Counted from the stretch's first letter, positions 24,175-33,539 are shown. The stretch is DNA of 64,000 nucleotides from Acidipropionibacterium thoenii DSM 20276 (GCF_000423445.1 NZ_AUHZ01000006.1:1-64000); one strand, 5' to 3'. The notes: generated by a model not told the origin, from the letters alone. Translations and numbers: made by a program.

Positions 24175-24369
24175 CTGAAACCTCCGTGAGTTGGAAATGT
24201 TGTCCATAGGCCTCAACGCCGGGGACGCCGGGGAATGTTCCACCGGGCATGCCACAAGGGTTGCACGACAGCGCGCGGTGCGCTCCCGATATGGGCGAGA
24301 CAACCGTCCCAGTCAGAGGTGCAGGCAGGCCGTCCGCCGGCCCATTCGCACTGTGGGAGAATGCGGATC

Positions 24370-26040
24370 ATGTCGTCTCTGCCCTCCCAGCTGGCCGCCC
24401 GCATCGAGTCCGTCACCGGCGTCGACCCCGAGTTGCGACCGGCCACCAAGCCCCAGTTCGGTCATTTCCAGTCGAATGTGGCGCTGCGTCTGGCGAAGTC
24501 CCAGGGACGCCCGCCGCGCGAGGTCGCTGCCGACATCGTCTCCCGGCTGGACGCCGCCGACCTGGTGGAGACCCCTGAGATCGCCGGTCCCGGGTTCATC
24601 AACTTCCGGCTGCGTACCGACCTGCTGGCCCAGGTGGCCTCCGAGCTGGTCGCCGATCCGCACGCCGGGATCGCCCAGGCCACTCACCCCCAGCGGGTGG
24701 TGATCGACTACTCGGCCCCCAATGTCGCCAAGCAGATGCACGTCGGCCACCTCCGTTCCACCATCATCGGCGACTGCTTCAACCGGGTGCTGAGCGCCCA
24801 GGGCCACACCGTCATCCCGCAGAACCACATCGGCGACTGGGGCACCCAGTTCGGGATGCTGGTGCAGTACATCGTCGAGCACCAGGTCGACGTCTCGGCC
24901 CTGGACCTGGCCGAGACCGAGCAGCTCTACAAGGACTCCAAGCGGGCCTTCGACGCCGACACCGAGTTCGCCGACCGGGCCCGCAAGCGGGTGGTGATGC
25001 TGCAGAGCGGGGACCCGCAGACCCGGTCCATCTGGACCTCCCTCATCACCGTCTCGCTGGCCGGCTTCAACGAGACCTATGCCAGGCTCGGCGTGCTGCT
25101 CACCGATGACGACCTGGCCGGTGAGTCCACCTACAACGACGACCTGCCGCGGGTGGTCGACGAGCTGGAGGCCGACGGGCTGGCGCGCGAGGACGACGGG
25201 GCGCTGTGCGTCTTCGTCAAGGGGGAGGACTCCCCGATGATCGTGCGCAAGAAGGACGGCGGTTTCGGCTACGACGCCACCGACCTGGCCGCGATCCGCC
25301 ACCGGGTCGGCGACCTGAGGGCCAACCGGATCATCTACGTCACCGATGTCCGCCAGCACCACCACTTCGTGATGGTCTTCACAGTGGCCCGGATGGCCGG
25401 CTTCCTGCCCGACGACGTCTCCGCCGAGCACGTCGGCTACGGCATGGTGCTGGGCCCCGACGGCCACCCCTTCAAGACCCGCGACGGCGGCACGGTGTCG
25501 CTGGCCAGCCTGCTGGACGAGGCCGAGGAGCACGCCGCCCCCAATATCGCGCTGGCCGCCATCAAGTACGCCGACCTGTCCAATGGCCTCCAGAAGGACT
25601 ACGTCTTCGACGCCGAGAGGATGGTCGAGACCACCGGGGACACCGGCCCCTACCTCCAGTACGCCCATGCCCGGGTCTCCCAGATCCTGCGCAGGGCGGC
25701 CGCCGAGGCCGATCCGGCCGTCGATCCCGAGGCGGATCTGGCCGAGTTGGACTGGGGGACCGTCACGGTGCTGGGGGAGCCCGCCGAACAGCAGCTGGCC
25801 CTGCTGCTGTCCCGCTTCGGGGAGACCGTCGAGCTGGTGGCCCATGACCTCACCCCCCACAAGCTGTGCACCTACCTCTACGAGCTGGCCGGCAGCTACT
25901 CCTCGTTCTACGAGAAGTGCCCGGTGCTGAAGTCCGAGGGCGCCGTGCGCTCCTCCCGGCTGGCGCTGTGCGCGGCGACCCGCCGGGTGCTGGGAACCGG
26001 CCTGAATCTGCTGGGAATCGACGCCCCCGACCGGATGTGA
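24370..26040 (+). CDS. argS: Arginyl-tRNA synthetase
   Basis: Class I aminoacyl-tRNA synthetase, 556 residues. The N-terminal Add1 domain (FGHFQSNVALRLAK) is followed by the catalytic core with DYSAPNVAKQMHVGHLRSTI (HIGH motif as HVGH) and NHIGDWGTQFGML. The KMSK position is replaced by FKTRDGGTVSL, as is normal for many ArgS. The C-terminal anticodon-binding DALR domain ends LYELAGSYSSFYEKCPVL, then LNLLGIDAPDRM. I chose ATG 24370 since GGAGA lies nine bases upstream; ATG 24361 is possible. Essential translation gene. Confidence 0.96.
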   Translation: MSSLPSQLAARIESVTGVDPELRPATKPQFGHFQSNVALRLAKSQGRPPREVAADIVSRLDAADLVETPEIAGPGFINFRLRTDLLAQVASELVADPHAGIAQATHPQRVVIDYSAPNVAKQMHVGHLRSTIIGDCFNRVLSAQGHTVIPQNHIGDWGTQFGMLVQYIVEHQVDVSALDLAETEQLYKDSKRAFDADTEFADRARKRVVMLQSGDPQTRSIWTSLITVSLAGFNETYARLGVLLTDDDLAGESTYNDDLPRVVDELEADGLAREDDGALCVFVKGEDSPMIVRKKDGGFGYDATDLAAIRHRVGDLRANRIIYVTDVRQHHHFVMVFTVARMAGFLPDDVSAEHVGYGMVLGPDGHPFKTRDGGTVSLASLLDEAEEHAAPNIALAAIKYADLSNGLQKDYVFDAERMVETTGDTGPYLQYAHARVSQILRRAAAEADPAVDPEADLAELDWGTVTVLGEPAEQQLALLLSRFGETVELVAHDLTPHKLCTYLYELAGSYSSFYEKCPVLKSEGAVRSSRLALCAATRRVLGTGLNLLGIDAPDRM

Positions 26041-26081
26041 GGGGCAGCGGGAGCTCCGATGTAAGGGGCAGCGGGAGCTCC
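26034..26081. repeat. 24-bp tandem repeat spanning the argS stop
   Basis: 26034-26057 and 26058-26081 differ at one base (GATGTGAGGGG against GATGTAAGGGG). The first copy contains the last codons and TGA of argS. Confidence 0.8.
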
Positions 26082-26161
26082 GAGGAGATCCCTTGACCAC
26101 GTCCGTCCTGGATCTGACGTTCTGGCCACCGGCTCGGCCGTCCTACTCAACTCCCCCCTGA

Positions 26162-26233
26162 CCACGTTCGTCCTCAAATCTGGCGTTCGTCCTGGAATTC
26201 CAGGACGAACGCCAGATTTGAGGACGAACGTGG
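26162..26233. repeat. 72-bp perfect palindrome (dispersed repeat, copy A)
   Basis: Bases 26162-26197 are the exact reverse complement of 26198-26233, centred on GAATTC. The arms begin CCACGTTCGTCCTCAAAT. A second copy lies at 44764-44835 with compensatory differences in the stem. Degenerate half-copies (for example around 26099-26130) lie just upstream. It sits between converging argS and ppgK and could end both transcripts, but its size and recurrence suggest a repeat family. The rest of 26041-26347 has no gene. Confidence 0.9.
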
Positions 26234-26347
26234 AATGCCGTCGGGTGGCGGCACCCGAGGGCCGAGCGCACGTCTCTGCCAGGGTGGCTGTGCCATACGC
26301 CCCCGGGGCGGGGCTGGGTCTGACGCCCCCGGGAGGGCAGCTGTGCC

Positions 26348-27178
26348 CTACTCCTCCCCGCCCGCGGCGCGGATGGCGTCCTCGGCGGTCTTCTTGGCGC
26401 TGGCCTGGGTGACCGTGTCGGGGTGCTCGACCCGCCATGCGGCCTGCCAGGCGGCCCCGATGATCCCCGCCCGGTTGAACAGGGTGGCCGGCACGATCGG
26501 CGTCTCGAGGCTGAGGTACTTGAAGAACTTGACGTGATCCTTGCTCACCCCGCCGCCGACCACGAACAGGTCGGGGGTGAACAGCATCTCCACGACCTCG
26601 TAGTAGCGCTGCAGTCGCTTGGTGGCCCAGTCCTTGTAGGACATGTGCTTCTTGTCCTTGACCGAGGCTGCGGCGCGCTTCTCGGCGTCGAACCCGTCGA
26701 TCTCGAGGTGGCCCAGTTCGGTATTGGGCAGCAGGATGCCGTCGTTGATGATCGCGGTGCCGATCCCGGTGCCCAGGGTGGTGAGGATGACGACCCCCGG
26801 AACCCCCTTGGCGGCGCCGAAGTGCACCTCGCCCAGGCCCGCCGCGTCGGCGTCATTGACCACCGTGACGGCGCGTCCGAGCTTGTCGGACAGGTAGTCC
26901 TGGGCGTTGAGGCCGGCCCAACCCTGGTCCAGGTTGGCGATGAAGGGGATCACCCCGTGCCGGGTGGGGGCCGGGAAGGAGACGCCGACCGGCCCGTCGC
27001 CGATCGACTCGGCGAAGTTGTCGATGATCTCCCCGATGACCGCGGCGACATTCTTGGGGGAGGACTTCTCAGGGGTGGGGATACGCAGTCGCGGCTCCGC
27101 GAAGTCGCCCACCTCGAGCTCGACGGGGGCGCCCTTGATCCCCGATCCGCCGACATCAATGCCCAGCACAGTGCTCAT
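26348..27178 (-). CDS. ppgK: Polyphosphate glucokinase (ROK family)
   Basis: Phosphorylates glucose using inorganic polyphosphate (and usually ATP). 276 residues from ATG 27178. Features are the N-terminal phosphate loop VLGIDVGGSGIKGAPVELE, NLDQGW near the glucose site, the catalytic Asp region VVNDADAAGLGE, TLGTGIGTAIINDG, the ELGHLEIDG segment and VVGGGVSKDH. Length and the sequence ELGHLEIDG fit actinobacterial PPGK rather than the ATP-only ROK enzymes with a CxCGxxGC zinc site. It stands alone, converging with argS. Confidence 0.93.
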   Translation of the reverse strand: MSTVLGIDVGGSGIKGAPVELEVGDFAEPRLRIPTPEKSSPKNVAAVIGEIIDNFAESIGDGPVGVSFPAPTRHGVIPFIANLDQGWAGLNAQDYLSDKLGRAVTVVNDADAAGLGEVHFGAAKGVPGVVILTTLGTGIGTAIINDGILLPNTELGHLEIDGFDAEKRAAASVKDKKHMSYKDWATKRLQRYYEVVEMLFTPDLFVVGGGVSKDHVKFFKYLSLETPIVPATLFNRAGIIGAAWQAAWRVEHPDTVTQASAKKTAEDAIRAAGGEE

Positions 27179-27355
27179 GGCGAGCACACTACTAAACCCC
27201 GGTGGACCCCGTCTGTCCCTGATCAGACAACCGGCATGGCGATCTCAACCGATCAACGCACCACCGTTGGGATGATGCGGATCATCGGAGAGGCGGATCG
27301 TGGGCTCGGGGTTGACACGTGAGCACCAGAACGTGATCTGGGAGAGCCGGCGCGG

Positions 27356-27610
27356 ATGATCGCTCGCCTCGTCCGCTGCGGGTCCGCGGCCGTACGACGC
27401 CGCCTGGCGCTCACGGACGACGCTCGACAATCGCCTCGGCGGCGAGCCGCCCTGAGGCTCTCGCTCTCTGACCGGGAGGAGATCTCCCGTGGCATCGCGG
27501 CTGGAGAGTCCTCGCGGGCGATCGCAGGGACGAGGTCGGGCATTGGGAGGGTGATCTCGCGATGGGTGCTCGGCTGGGACACGAGCCACGACCGACCCCT
27601 CGACACTCAT
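27356..27610 (+). pseudogene. IS30-family transposase remnant
   Basis: The plus-strand frame contains LRLSLSDREEISRGIAAGES followed by SRAIAG, which is the N-terminal helix-turn-helix region of IS30 transposases (usually followed by a LGRAPSTVSRE-like helix). The similarity stops within about 20 residues and the DDE domain is missing. Upstream (27179-27355) there is only a promoter region for ppgK and further degenerate sequence. It is a decayed fragment. Confidence 0.55.
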
Positions 27611-27630
27611 GACCTGACCGCGGGCGACCT

Positions 27631-28404
27631 CTACCGTGCTGCGCGTTCCCAGGTCCACGGCACGGTCTCGGTGATCTTGACCAGGCCCGCGCGTTCCAGG
27701 ATGGGGCGGGAGAACTCGGTGGAGTCCGAATGGATCCACCGCGTGCCGTGCGACATCGCGGACCGGACTCGAGCGGCGGTGAGCGCACGGTAGATACCGC
27801 GACCCCGGTACGCGGGCAGCGTGGCACCGCCCCAGATCCCGGCGAAAGGCGTGCCGGCGATCGGGTCTATCCGACCGGCGCTGACGATCCGACCGTCCGC
27901 CTCCGCCGCCCACAACTCGATGTCCTCCCCCTTCGACTGGCGGTTCAGGATCTCGCGCAGCATCCGGTCCGCGTGCGGGGTGCCGCCGAAGACGGCGTCC
28001 TGCATCTCGAGGGCCGCGCGGATCTCCTCAGGCCGGGTCAGTCGATGTAGCGTCACGCCGGTCGGCGGCTCACTGCCGATCAGCGTCGACGCCTCGCCCA
28101 GCATCACCGATTCAGACTCACCGGCAGTGAAACCGGCGCAGACCAGGGCAGCCTCCAGGCCAGGCGCGTGATCGTGGCTTCGGGTCTTCCATTCCACCTG
28201 CTGGATCGAGTCGTCACCGCAGATCAGTGCGGCGACCTCGGCGACGCGCCCGGCCGGATCATCCAGCTCCTGATACGTGACGAACAGCCGCCCGCCTCCG
28301 AACAACGCGATCCACAGCGGCCCGCGGCGTTGGACGTCGACAGCCCCCTGAACTTCCGCGGCGGTGCGCAGATGAGCGTCGTACTCGGCGAGAAGATCAG
28401 CCAC
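27631..28404 (-). CDS. GNAT-family N-acetyltransferase
   Basis: 257 residues if started at GTG 28404 (VADLLAEYDAHLR); the frame is open to 28533 and no start has a clear ribosome site. The N-terminal half is a GNAT-like domain without clear motifs. The C-terminal half has the acetyl-CoA-binding core: VSAGRIDPIAGTPFAGIWGG and the P-loop-like TLPAYRGRGIYRALTAARVR, followed by SDSTEFSRPILERAGL. The substrate is unknown. It lies beside IS30 debris, so recent rearrangement here is possible. Confidence 0.8.
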   Translation of the reverse strand: MADLLAEYDAHLRTAAEVQGAVDVQRRGPLWIALFGGGRLFVTYQELDDPAGRVAEVAALICGDDSIQQVEWKTRSHDHAPGLEAALVCAGFTAGESESVMLGEASTLIGSEPPTGVTLHRLTRPEEIRAALEMQDAVFGGTPHADRMLREILNRQSKGEDIELWAAEADGRIVSAGRIDPIAGTPFAGIWGGATLPAYRGRGIYRALTAARVRSAMSHGTRWIHSDSTEFSRPILERAGLVKITETVPWTWERAAR

Positions 28405-28581
28405 CCAGCCATCGTATGGGCCCAACGGCCTCCCACCCGCGCCCGACAGCCGGTCGTCCACCGCGCCACACCTCCCACGAGCAGGAGCAGGAGCCTGCGT
28501 CGCGCGACGAACTGACGCGGACACGCTCGACACCGCAGGTGGTGCGTGGATCGGTTGAGACCATCTTCGATCGATGGTCGG

Positions 28582-30276
28582 TCAGTCGGCGGCCAACCGG
28601 CGCCGGGCCCGGCGAGCGCGGTCCATCTCCTCGATGAGCAGGCTCCGGGCATCCGCGGAGTCCAACTGACGGCATCTCAGGTGCACCGGGCCCGACGGCA
28701 GCTGGATGGCCAGGTCGGCCACTCGCAGCAGCCGTTGGACCGGGCCCTGGTGCACCGCGGCCGACTGGACCCGCGAGTGCGGCACGACCGCGGTGCGCCG
28801 GGTGAACAGTCCGTGCCGGGAGACGATCACCTGCTCGTCGGCCCCCCAGAAGATGGTCTGGCGGTCGAACCACCGCAGCCACCGGGCGCGGCGCGGGATG
28901 GGGTGCAGGGCTGGTGATGCCGGGTCGAGGAAGGTCGCCGGATCCAGACTGGGCCACAGCGCCCCGACCACCGAGCGCAGCTGTGAGGCCGAGCCCATCG
29001 GCAGCAGGGTGGTGGCCTCCATCCTGCCCGGCGCCTCGGCCCCGCCCAGCACCGTGACGTCGATCCTGAACAGGCCGACCAGCCGCCAGGCCAGCGGCTG
29101 GCTGATCGTGATCCCCTGGACCCGGTGCGGGGGCACCGTGCGGGTGGTGAGGGTGGTCATCCCGTGGACCACCTTGAGGCCGCCGGTGGTGCGCAGCAGG
29201 GTGAACCTCCAGTACTTGATGAGGCTGCCGCTGATCACCTGGAAGACGCCCGCCAGGCCGGCCAGCACGACCGGGATGCTGATCACCTCGATGCCCAGGG
29301 CGATCGGGATGGCCAGGCCCGCGAGGATCAGCAGCAGGCACCAGATGAAGCTCAGCGAGACGAAGGTGCCGAGCACGATCTGGCGGCTGGAGACCGAGGT
29401 GATGACCGTCTCGTCGATGCGGCGGTCCTGCCAGACCGAGCCGCTGCCCGGCCCCGGAAAGGGTGGTGGAGCCTTGCTGGCGGCCCCCGGTGGTGCGGTC
29501 GGAGCGGTCGAGTCGGTCGTGCCGGTCGAGCTGGGCGAGCCCGTGGTGCCGGGGAGGACGTCGTTCGGCCGGGTGGGGCGGGTCGGCGCGACCGCGGTGC
29601 CTGCCGCGGCACCGTCCCCGGCAGCGGAGCGCGACTCCCCGGCGTCCGGGATGACTCCAGCATCGCAGGGCACCTGGGGGGCTCGGCCGATGAGGAAGTC
29701 CCGGAATCGATAAGCGTCGGCCCGTGACAGGTACTCGATCGTCCTCGTACTGGATCCGCCCACGTCGATCTGCAACCGGGCGAGCCCGATCAGCCGTGCG
29801 GCCAGCGGCTGGACGACGTCGACCGACTGGATCTTGGTCAGTGCGATCCGGTCGGAGCTGTGCTGAATGAAGCGGTGGTCGACGCGGACCTCCTCCTCGT
29901 CGATCCGGAAGGTCGTGGTTCGCCACTGGAAATAGCCGATCGCGGCCTGGATCAGGGCGATCGCCAGCACTGCGGCGACCATGACGAGGATGGCTCGCAC
30001 CGGGGGCAGGGAGTCCCCGGGCTGCCAGGAGTCCATCAGCTGTTTGATGGCCCAGGCCGCGACGCCGGCCAGCACGATCCAGCCACGGACGATCGGCGTC
30101 GCCCAGTGCGGACGCTGCTCGGTGACGGCCGGTTCGGTGGCCGCAGGTCTGGGGGCCTGAGCTGGGTCCGGTTGCGATCTCTGCGGCCCGGTGGCGGGCA
30201 GGCCGGGTTCGGGCCGGGCCGGCGGGGGCTGTGTGGCGGCCGGGTCCGGCTCCTCGGGGGAGGGGATCTGGGTCAT
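28582..30276 (-). CDS. PH-domain membrane protein, YdbT-like
   Basis: 564 residues with a proline-rich cytoplasmic N-terminus (about 55), then two TM helices (61-81, 92-113) and a bPH2 domain (RTTTFRIDEEEVRVDHRF, then ALTKIQSVDVVQPLAARLIGL). A long Pro/Thr/Ser-rich loop leads to another TM pair, a further bPH2 domain (RWFDRQTIFWGADEQVIVSR region) and related repeats (HRVQGITISQPLAWRLVGLF). Two or three bPH2 units are typical of YdbT. Its start overlaps the stop of the shorter partner gene by four bases, so the pair is co-translated as in ydbS-ydbT of Bacillus, where the proteins act at the envelope and relate to bacteriocin tolerance. Confidence 0.85.
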   Translation of the reverse strand: MTQIPSPEEPDPAATQPPPARPEPGLPATGPQRSQPDPAQAPRPAATEPAVTEQRPHWATPIVRGWIVLAGVAAWAIKQLMDSWQPGDSLPPVRAILVMVAAVLAIALIQAAIGYFQWRTTTFRIDEEEVRVDHRFIQHSSDRIALTKIQSVDVVQPLAARLIGLARLQIDVGGSSTRTIEYLSRADAYRFRDFLIGRAPQVPCDAGVIPDAGESRSAAGDGAAAGTAVAPTRPTRPNDVLPGTTGSPSSTGTTDSTAPTAPPGAASKAPPPFPGPGSGSVWQDRRIDETVITSVSSRQIVLGTFVSLSFIWCLLLILAGLAIPIALGIEVISIPVVLAGLAGVFQVISGSLIKYWRFTLLRTTGGLKVVHGMTTLTTRTVPPHRVQGITISQPLAWRLVGLFRIDVTVLGGAEAPGRMEATTLLPMGSASQLRSVVGALWPSLDPATFLDPASPALHPIPRRARWLRWFDRQTIFWGADEQVIVSRHGLFTRRTAVVPHSRVQSAAVHQGPVQRLLRVADLAIQLPSGPVHLRCRQLDSADARSLLIEEMDRARRARRRLAAD

Positions 30277-30770
30277 AACCCGGCGTCCGCGGTCTCGGCG
30301 ACGGCGGTGATCCGGTCGCGCAGTGCAGTGGCCTCCTGGGCGGGCATCCCGGGGATGGCGGCGTCACTGGCAGGGGAGGCGGTGACCAGTCGCACCGATG
30401 CCAGCGAGAAGTGGCGGTCCAGCGGACCGGCATTGATCTCGACGGCCTGCATCCGGCCGTAGGGGACGATCCTCAGGGTGCGGAACCACGGCCCCGAGCG
30501 GATGCACAGGTCGGTGCCCCGCTCGCACCAGCCCCAGGCCGCGACGATCCGCGGCATCCGCAACCAGCGCCAGGTGGTCCATGCCAGCCCGATCACCCCG
30601 GCGACCAGCCCGGCCCACCAGGACCAGATGAACCCCAGCCCGAGGACCAGGACCACGGTCAGCAATCCCCACTCGAGCACCACGAGGAGTCTCCTCACGC
30701 TGGTGTAGCGCGACGAGATGGGCTGCCATTGCCCGCCCGGTGGGTCGAAGAGGTCGTCCATCCCAGTCAC
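30273..30770 (-). CDS. PH-domain membrane protein, YdbS-like
   Basis: 165 residues: short cytoplasmic N-terminus, two TM helices (about 27-70), then a single bPH2 domain with AWGWCERGTDLCIRSGPWFR and the repeat motif VPYGRMQAVEINAGPLDRHF (compare the partner's KIQSVDVVQPLAARLIGL). ATG 30770 is the first gene of the two-gene unit; its TGA overlaps the YdbT-like ATG. Confidence 0.85.
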   Translation of the reverse strand: MTGMDDLFDPPGGQWQPISSRYTSVRRLLVVLEWGLLTVVLVLGLGFIWSWWAGLVAGVIGLAWTTWRWLRMPRIVAAWGWCERGTDLCIRSGPWFRTLRIVPYGRMQAVEINAGPLDRHFSLASVRLVTASPASDAAIPGMPAQEATALRDRITAVAETADAGL

Positions 30771-30939
30771 CTTAGGCGATCGGCGCGGGCCGGGGCCCTC
30801 GACCGGGAAGCAGCCAGCTCGGAGACGCTGTGTCCTGGCTGCCGGCTGTCAGGGTGGCGAGGTCGCGATGGCTGCTCCGCCTGGGCCGGCTCGGCTCCCG
30901 GCGTCGAGGTCGGGAGCCGAGCCGGTGGCGGGATCGCTC

Positions 30940-32046
30940 TCAGTCGAACAGGATCACCTGACGGATCGCGTCCCCGGCTGCCAGCGTGTCCATCGCCTGG
31001 TTGATCTGGTCCAGCCTGATCCGGGAGGTGATGAGCTTCTCGACGTGGAGCTTTCCGTCGATCCACATCTGGGCGTACTTGGGGATGTCGCGGGCTGGCA
31101 CCGCCGAACCGAGGTAGCAGCCGATGATGGTCCGGGCCTCCCCGGTCAGTGCCGCCGGCGAGATCTGCGAGCGGGCATCGGGGTGGGGCAGTCCGACGGT
31201 CACCGTGGTACCGCCGGGGGCGGTGTAGAGCACGGCGTTCTCGAAGGCCTTCGGGTGCCCGGCGGCCTCGATGACCACCGGCGCCTTGAGCCCCTTGGAC
31301 AGCGCATCCTCGGGGGTGAGCGCCTGGGTCGCCCCGAAGTTCTTGGCCTCGGTGAGCTTGGCCGGGTTGGCGTCCACCGCGATCACCTCGCCGGTGCCGG
31401 CGGCCGCTGCGGTGAGCACCGCCGACATGCCGACGCCGCCCAGACCGACCACCACGATGTCGTCGCCGGGCTGGGGGCGGCCCGCGTTGATGACTGCGCC
31501 GCCGCCGGTGAGCACCGCGCAGCCGAGCACGGCTGCGATCTCACGGGGCAGTTCGTCGGGGACCGGGACGACCGACTTGCGGTTGACCACGGCATGGTCG
31601 GCGAAACCGGAGACGCCCAGGTGGTGGAACACCGGCTTGCCGTCGCGGTGCAGCCGGATGCCGCCTCCCAGCAGGGTGCCGGCGGTGTTGGACGCCGTTC
31701 CGGGAATGCACGGCAGCTTGCCGTCGGTGAGACATCCGGCGCACTTCCCACAGCGCGGCAGGAAGGCCAGGGTGACATGCTGGCCGACCTTCAGGTCGTC
31801 GACGCCGGGGCCCAGCTTCTCCACGATCCCGGTGGACTCGTGTCCCAGCAGCATCGGGACCGGGCGGGGTCGGGCGCCGTTGAGCACCGACAGATCGGAA
31901 TGGCAGATCCCCGAGGCGGTGATCCGCACCAGCACCTCGTCGTCCTGCGGATCGTCCAGTTCGAGCTCGCTGATACTGACCGGCGTGCTGGTCGCATACG
32001 GTGCGGGCCGGCCGATCTCCTCGAGAACTGCTCCTGTGATCTTCAT
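30940..32046 (-). CDS. Zinc-dependent alcohol dehydrogenase (MDR superfamily)
   Basis: 368 residues, class III/aryl-alcohol dehydrogenase-like. The catalytic zinc site is GICHSDLSVLNG (Cys, then His of the proton relay) with GHESTGIVEKLGPG. The structural zinc lobe CGKCAGCLTDGKLPC has four Cys. The NAD fold is DDIVVVGLGGVGMSAVLTA, followed by VDANPAKL (Asp favours NAD). The C-terminus is typical (SRIRLDQINQAMDTLAAGDA). ATG 32046 follows GGAG. It is monocistronic, and substrate range cannot be deduced. Confidence 0.92.
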   Translation of the reverse strand: MKITGAVLEEIGRPAPYATSTPVSISELELDDPQDDEVLVRITASGICHSDLSVLNGARPRPVPMLLGHESTGIVEKLGPGVDDLKVGQHVTLAFLPRCGKCAGCLTDGKLPCIPGTASNTAGTLLGGGIRLHRDGKPVFHHLGVSGFADHAVVNRKSVVPVPDELPREIAAVLGCAVLTGGGAVINAGRPQPGDDIVVVGLGGVGMSAVLTAAAAGTGEVIAVDANPAKLTEAKNFGATQALTPEDALSKGLKAPVVIEAAGHPKAFENAVLYTAPGGTTVTVGLPHPDARSQISPAALTGEARTIIGCYLGSAVPARDIPKYAQMWIDGKLHVEKLITSRIRLDQINQAMDTLAAGDAIRQVILFD

Positions 32047-32146
32047 CGTTGAATCTCCTTCGGGGCGCTGTGTGCCGCGCCCGTCTCCCGGCGCTCATTC
32101 TTCCACCATCTGCCGGGATGGAGATCGGGGATCCGGCGGCGAGGGG

Positions 32147-32854
32147 TCAGGAATGACCGAACCAGCGGCGCAGCTTCTTGCCGAATGATTTGTGTTGGGG
32201 CCCGTAGACCTGGAGGTCGCCCAGTGCCATGAAACCGGTCAGCGTGATGCTGGGGGCATCGGGGGCGACCGGGGTCATCCCGGTGATCTTGGAGTCGCCG
32301 AGAAAGTGGCTGGTCTGATCGATCACGCGGACCCCGTCGGGGACCAGGATCCGGACATCACCCAGCCCCGAGTTGATGTGGATGACGACGTCGTGGGCCG
32401 CCATCGCCATCGAGGTGAGGTCGATCTTGACGTCGCCCATCCCGCTGGAGATCTCGGTGCGGACCGCCAGGGTCTGGCCGGCCCCGCGGACGGTGTCGCC
32501 CATGAAGGTGACGATCCGGTCGTACTGCTGACCCGCGACGATGGGTGGCGGTGAGGACTGCGGCTGCCGGGCGGGCAGGTTGGTCGAGGGGGAGGACGCC
32601 GCCCCGGGCCGCCAGCCCAACTCGACCTGATCCATCGCGGGCACGATGGACTCGACCGGGCCGAGGTCGCGCACCAGCGGGGCGATGTCGGCGACCGTCC
32701 GGGCATCCAACGCCCCGGCCATCCGCTCCTGGTGCTCGGCGGCCTCCAGGCGCCCATCGGCATAGGCGTCGTCCAGCAGGTCGGCCAGCCGGGCCCGATC
32801 GGCGTCCCCGATTCGCATCTGCTGGTGACCCGCGGGGGAGGGGGTGTCGGTCAT
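32147..32854 (-). CDS. DUF1707 / LiaF-like C-terminal protein
   Basis: 235 residues. The N-terminal DUF1707 (residues about 12-62: QMRIGDADRARLADLLDDAY, then GRLEAAEHQERMAGALDART) is the short actinobacterial helical domain. The C-terminal half is a beta-solenoid-like repeat (MGDTVRGAG, GMGDVKIDLTSM, GLGDVRILVPDGV, FLGDSKITG, ALGDLQVYG) resembling the DUF2154/LiaF cell-wall-active antibiotics response domain. There is no TM segment, so it is probably cytoplasmic. Related LiaF proteins modulate envelope-stress signalling, but no two-component system is nearby. Confidence 0.85.
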   Translation of the reverse strand: MTDTPSPAGHQQMRIGDADRARLADLLDDAYADGRLEAAEHQERMAGALDARTVADIAPLVRDLGPVESIVPAMDQVELGWRPGAASSPSTNLPARQPQSSPPPIVAGQQYDRIVTFMGDTVRGAGQTLAVRTEISSGMGDVKIDLTSMAMAAHDVVIHINSGLGDVRILVPDGVRVIDQTSHFLGDSKITGMTPVAPDAPSITLTGFMALGDLQVYGPQHKSFGKKLRRWFGHS

Positions 32855-33143
32855 GGCCCAAGCCTAGAAGATGGCTGGTCGTCGGGCGGGTGGAAGTCCG
32901 TGCCGGACGAGCACGGGCACTCCGCCGATCGTCATCCCGCCGCCCGCAGACCGCCGCCCGGGGGTTGCCACCGAAGCCCTGGCCATGTCTCTCGGTGTGA
33001 GATCAGTATCCACGATACGGACAATTTCGCCGTGCGCTGCACTGACCTTGTAGCTTCTTCGCCGACGGGAGTTCGGCGCTGGTCGCGACTCTCCGATGGC
33101 GTCTCCTGTTGAGGGCCACCGCTACCGGATGGAAGGAGGGGAG

Positions 33144-33332
33144 ATGTCTGGAGTGCCAGCTTCCTGGGCTGTGAACGTGCCGGAACCGAGGATGAATGAG
33201 GTCTTCTGCCGGTCGACTCAACTGATGGCTCCGGCATCCCCTCGTACCGCCGTCCCGACCGCGGACCTCGGCGGATGGCCGCCCTGCAGCTGTCGAATGT
33301 GTCCCCCATCAGCTCGGATCCGCGCGTTCTAA
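33144..33332 (+). CDS. Small Cys-rich ORF, candidate leader peptide for the ABC operon
   Basis: A 62-codon frame with an unusually strong ribosome site (GGAAGGAGGGG, two bases before ATG 33144). Its product is not a known protein but contains Cys at 22 and a cluster GGWPPCSCRMCPPSAR (Cys 48, 50, 53) near the C-terminus. It lies about 200 bases before the first gene of an importer operon that also contains a thiazoline-carboxylate hydrolase-family gene, an enzyme type connected with cysteine. Cys-rich upstream ORFs that respond to cysteine supply are known in actinobacteria. I saw no protein-like conservation signal, so it may also be chance. The adjoining 32855-33143 and 33333-33539 hold no gene. 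Confidence 0.35.
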   Translation: MSGVPASWAVNVPEPRMNEVFCRSTQLMAPASPRTAVPTADLGGWPPCSCRMCPPSARIRAF

Positions 33333-33539
33333 CAGCCTGGTCCAGCGCGACAGAGCACCCCAGGGCGAATGGGTGGTGCACGCCGCTGCTCCCACCCTCC
33401 ACCGATGTCCTGAGGGGCCCTGTGCCCCGGCTCGACCGGGCGGCATCGTGATCGCCCCGGCAGCGGCCAGTTCTCAATTCCTCATATCAGGCAGAAATTA
33501 CTCGAAGGAACACTCCCACCCATTCATATCGAACCGAAG

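Noticed and set aside
32932-33477. Minus-strand frame of 181 codons upstream of the importer operon
   Set aside because: No start context, no recognisable motif, and it is antisense to the Cys-rich ORF region.
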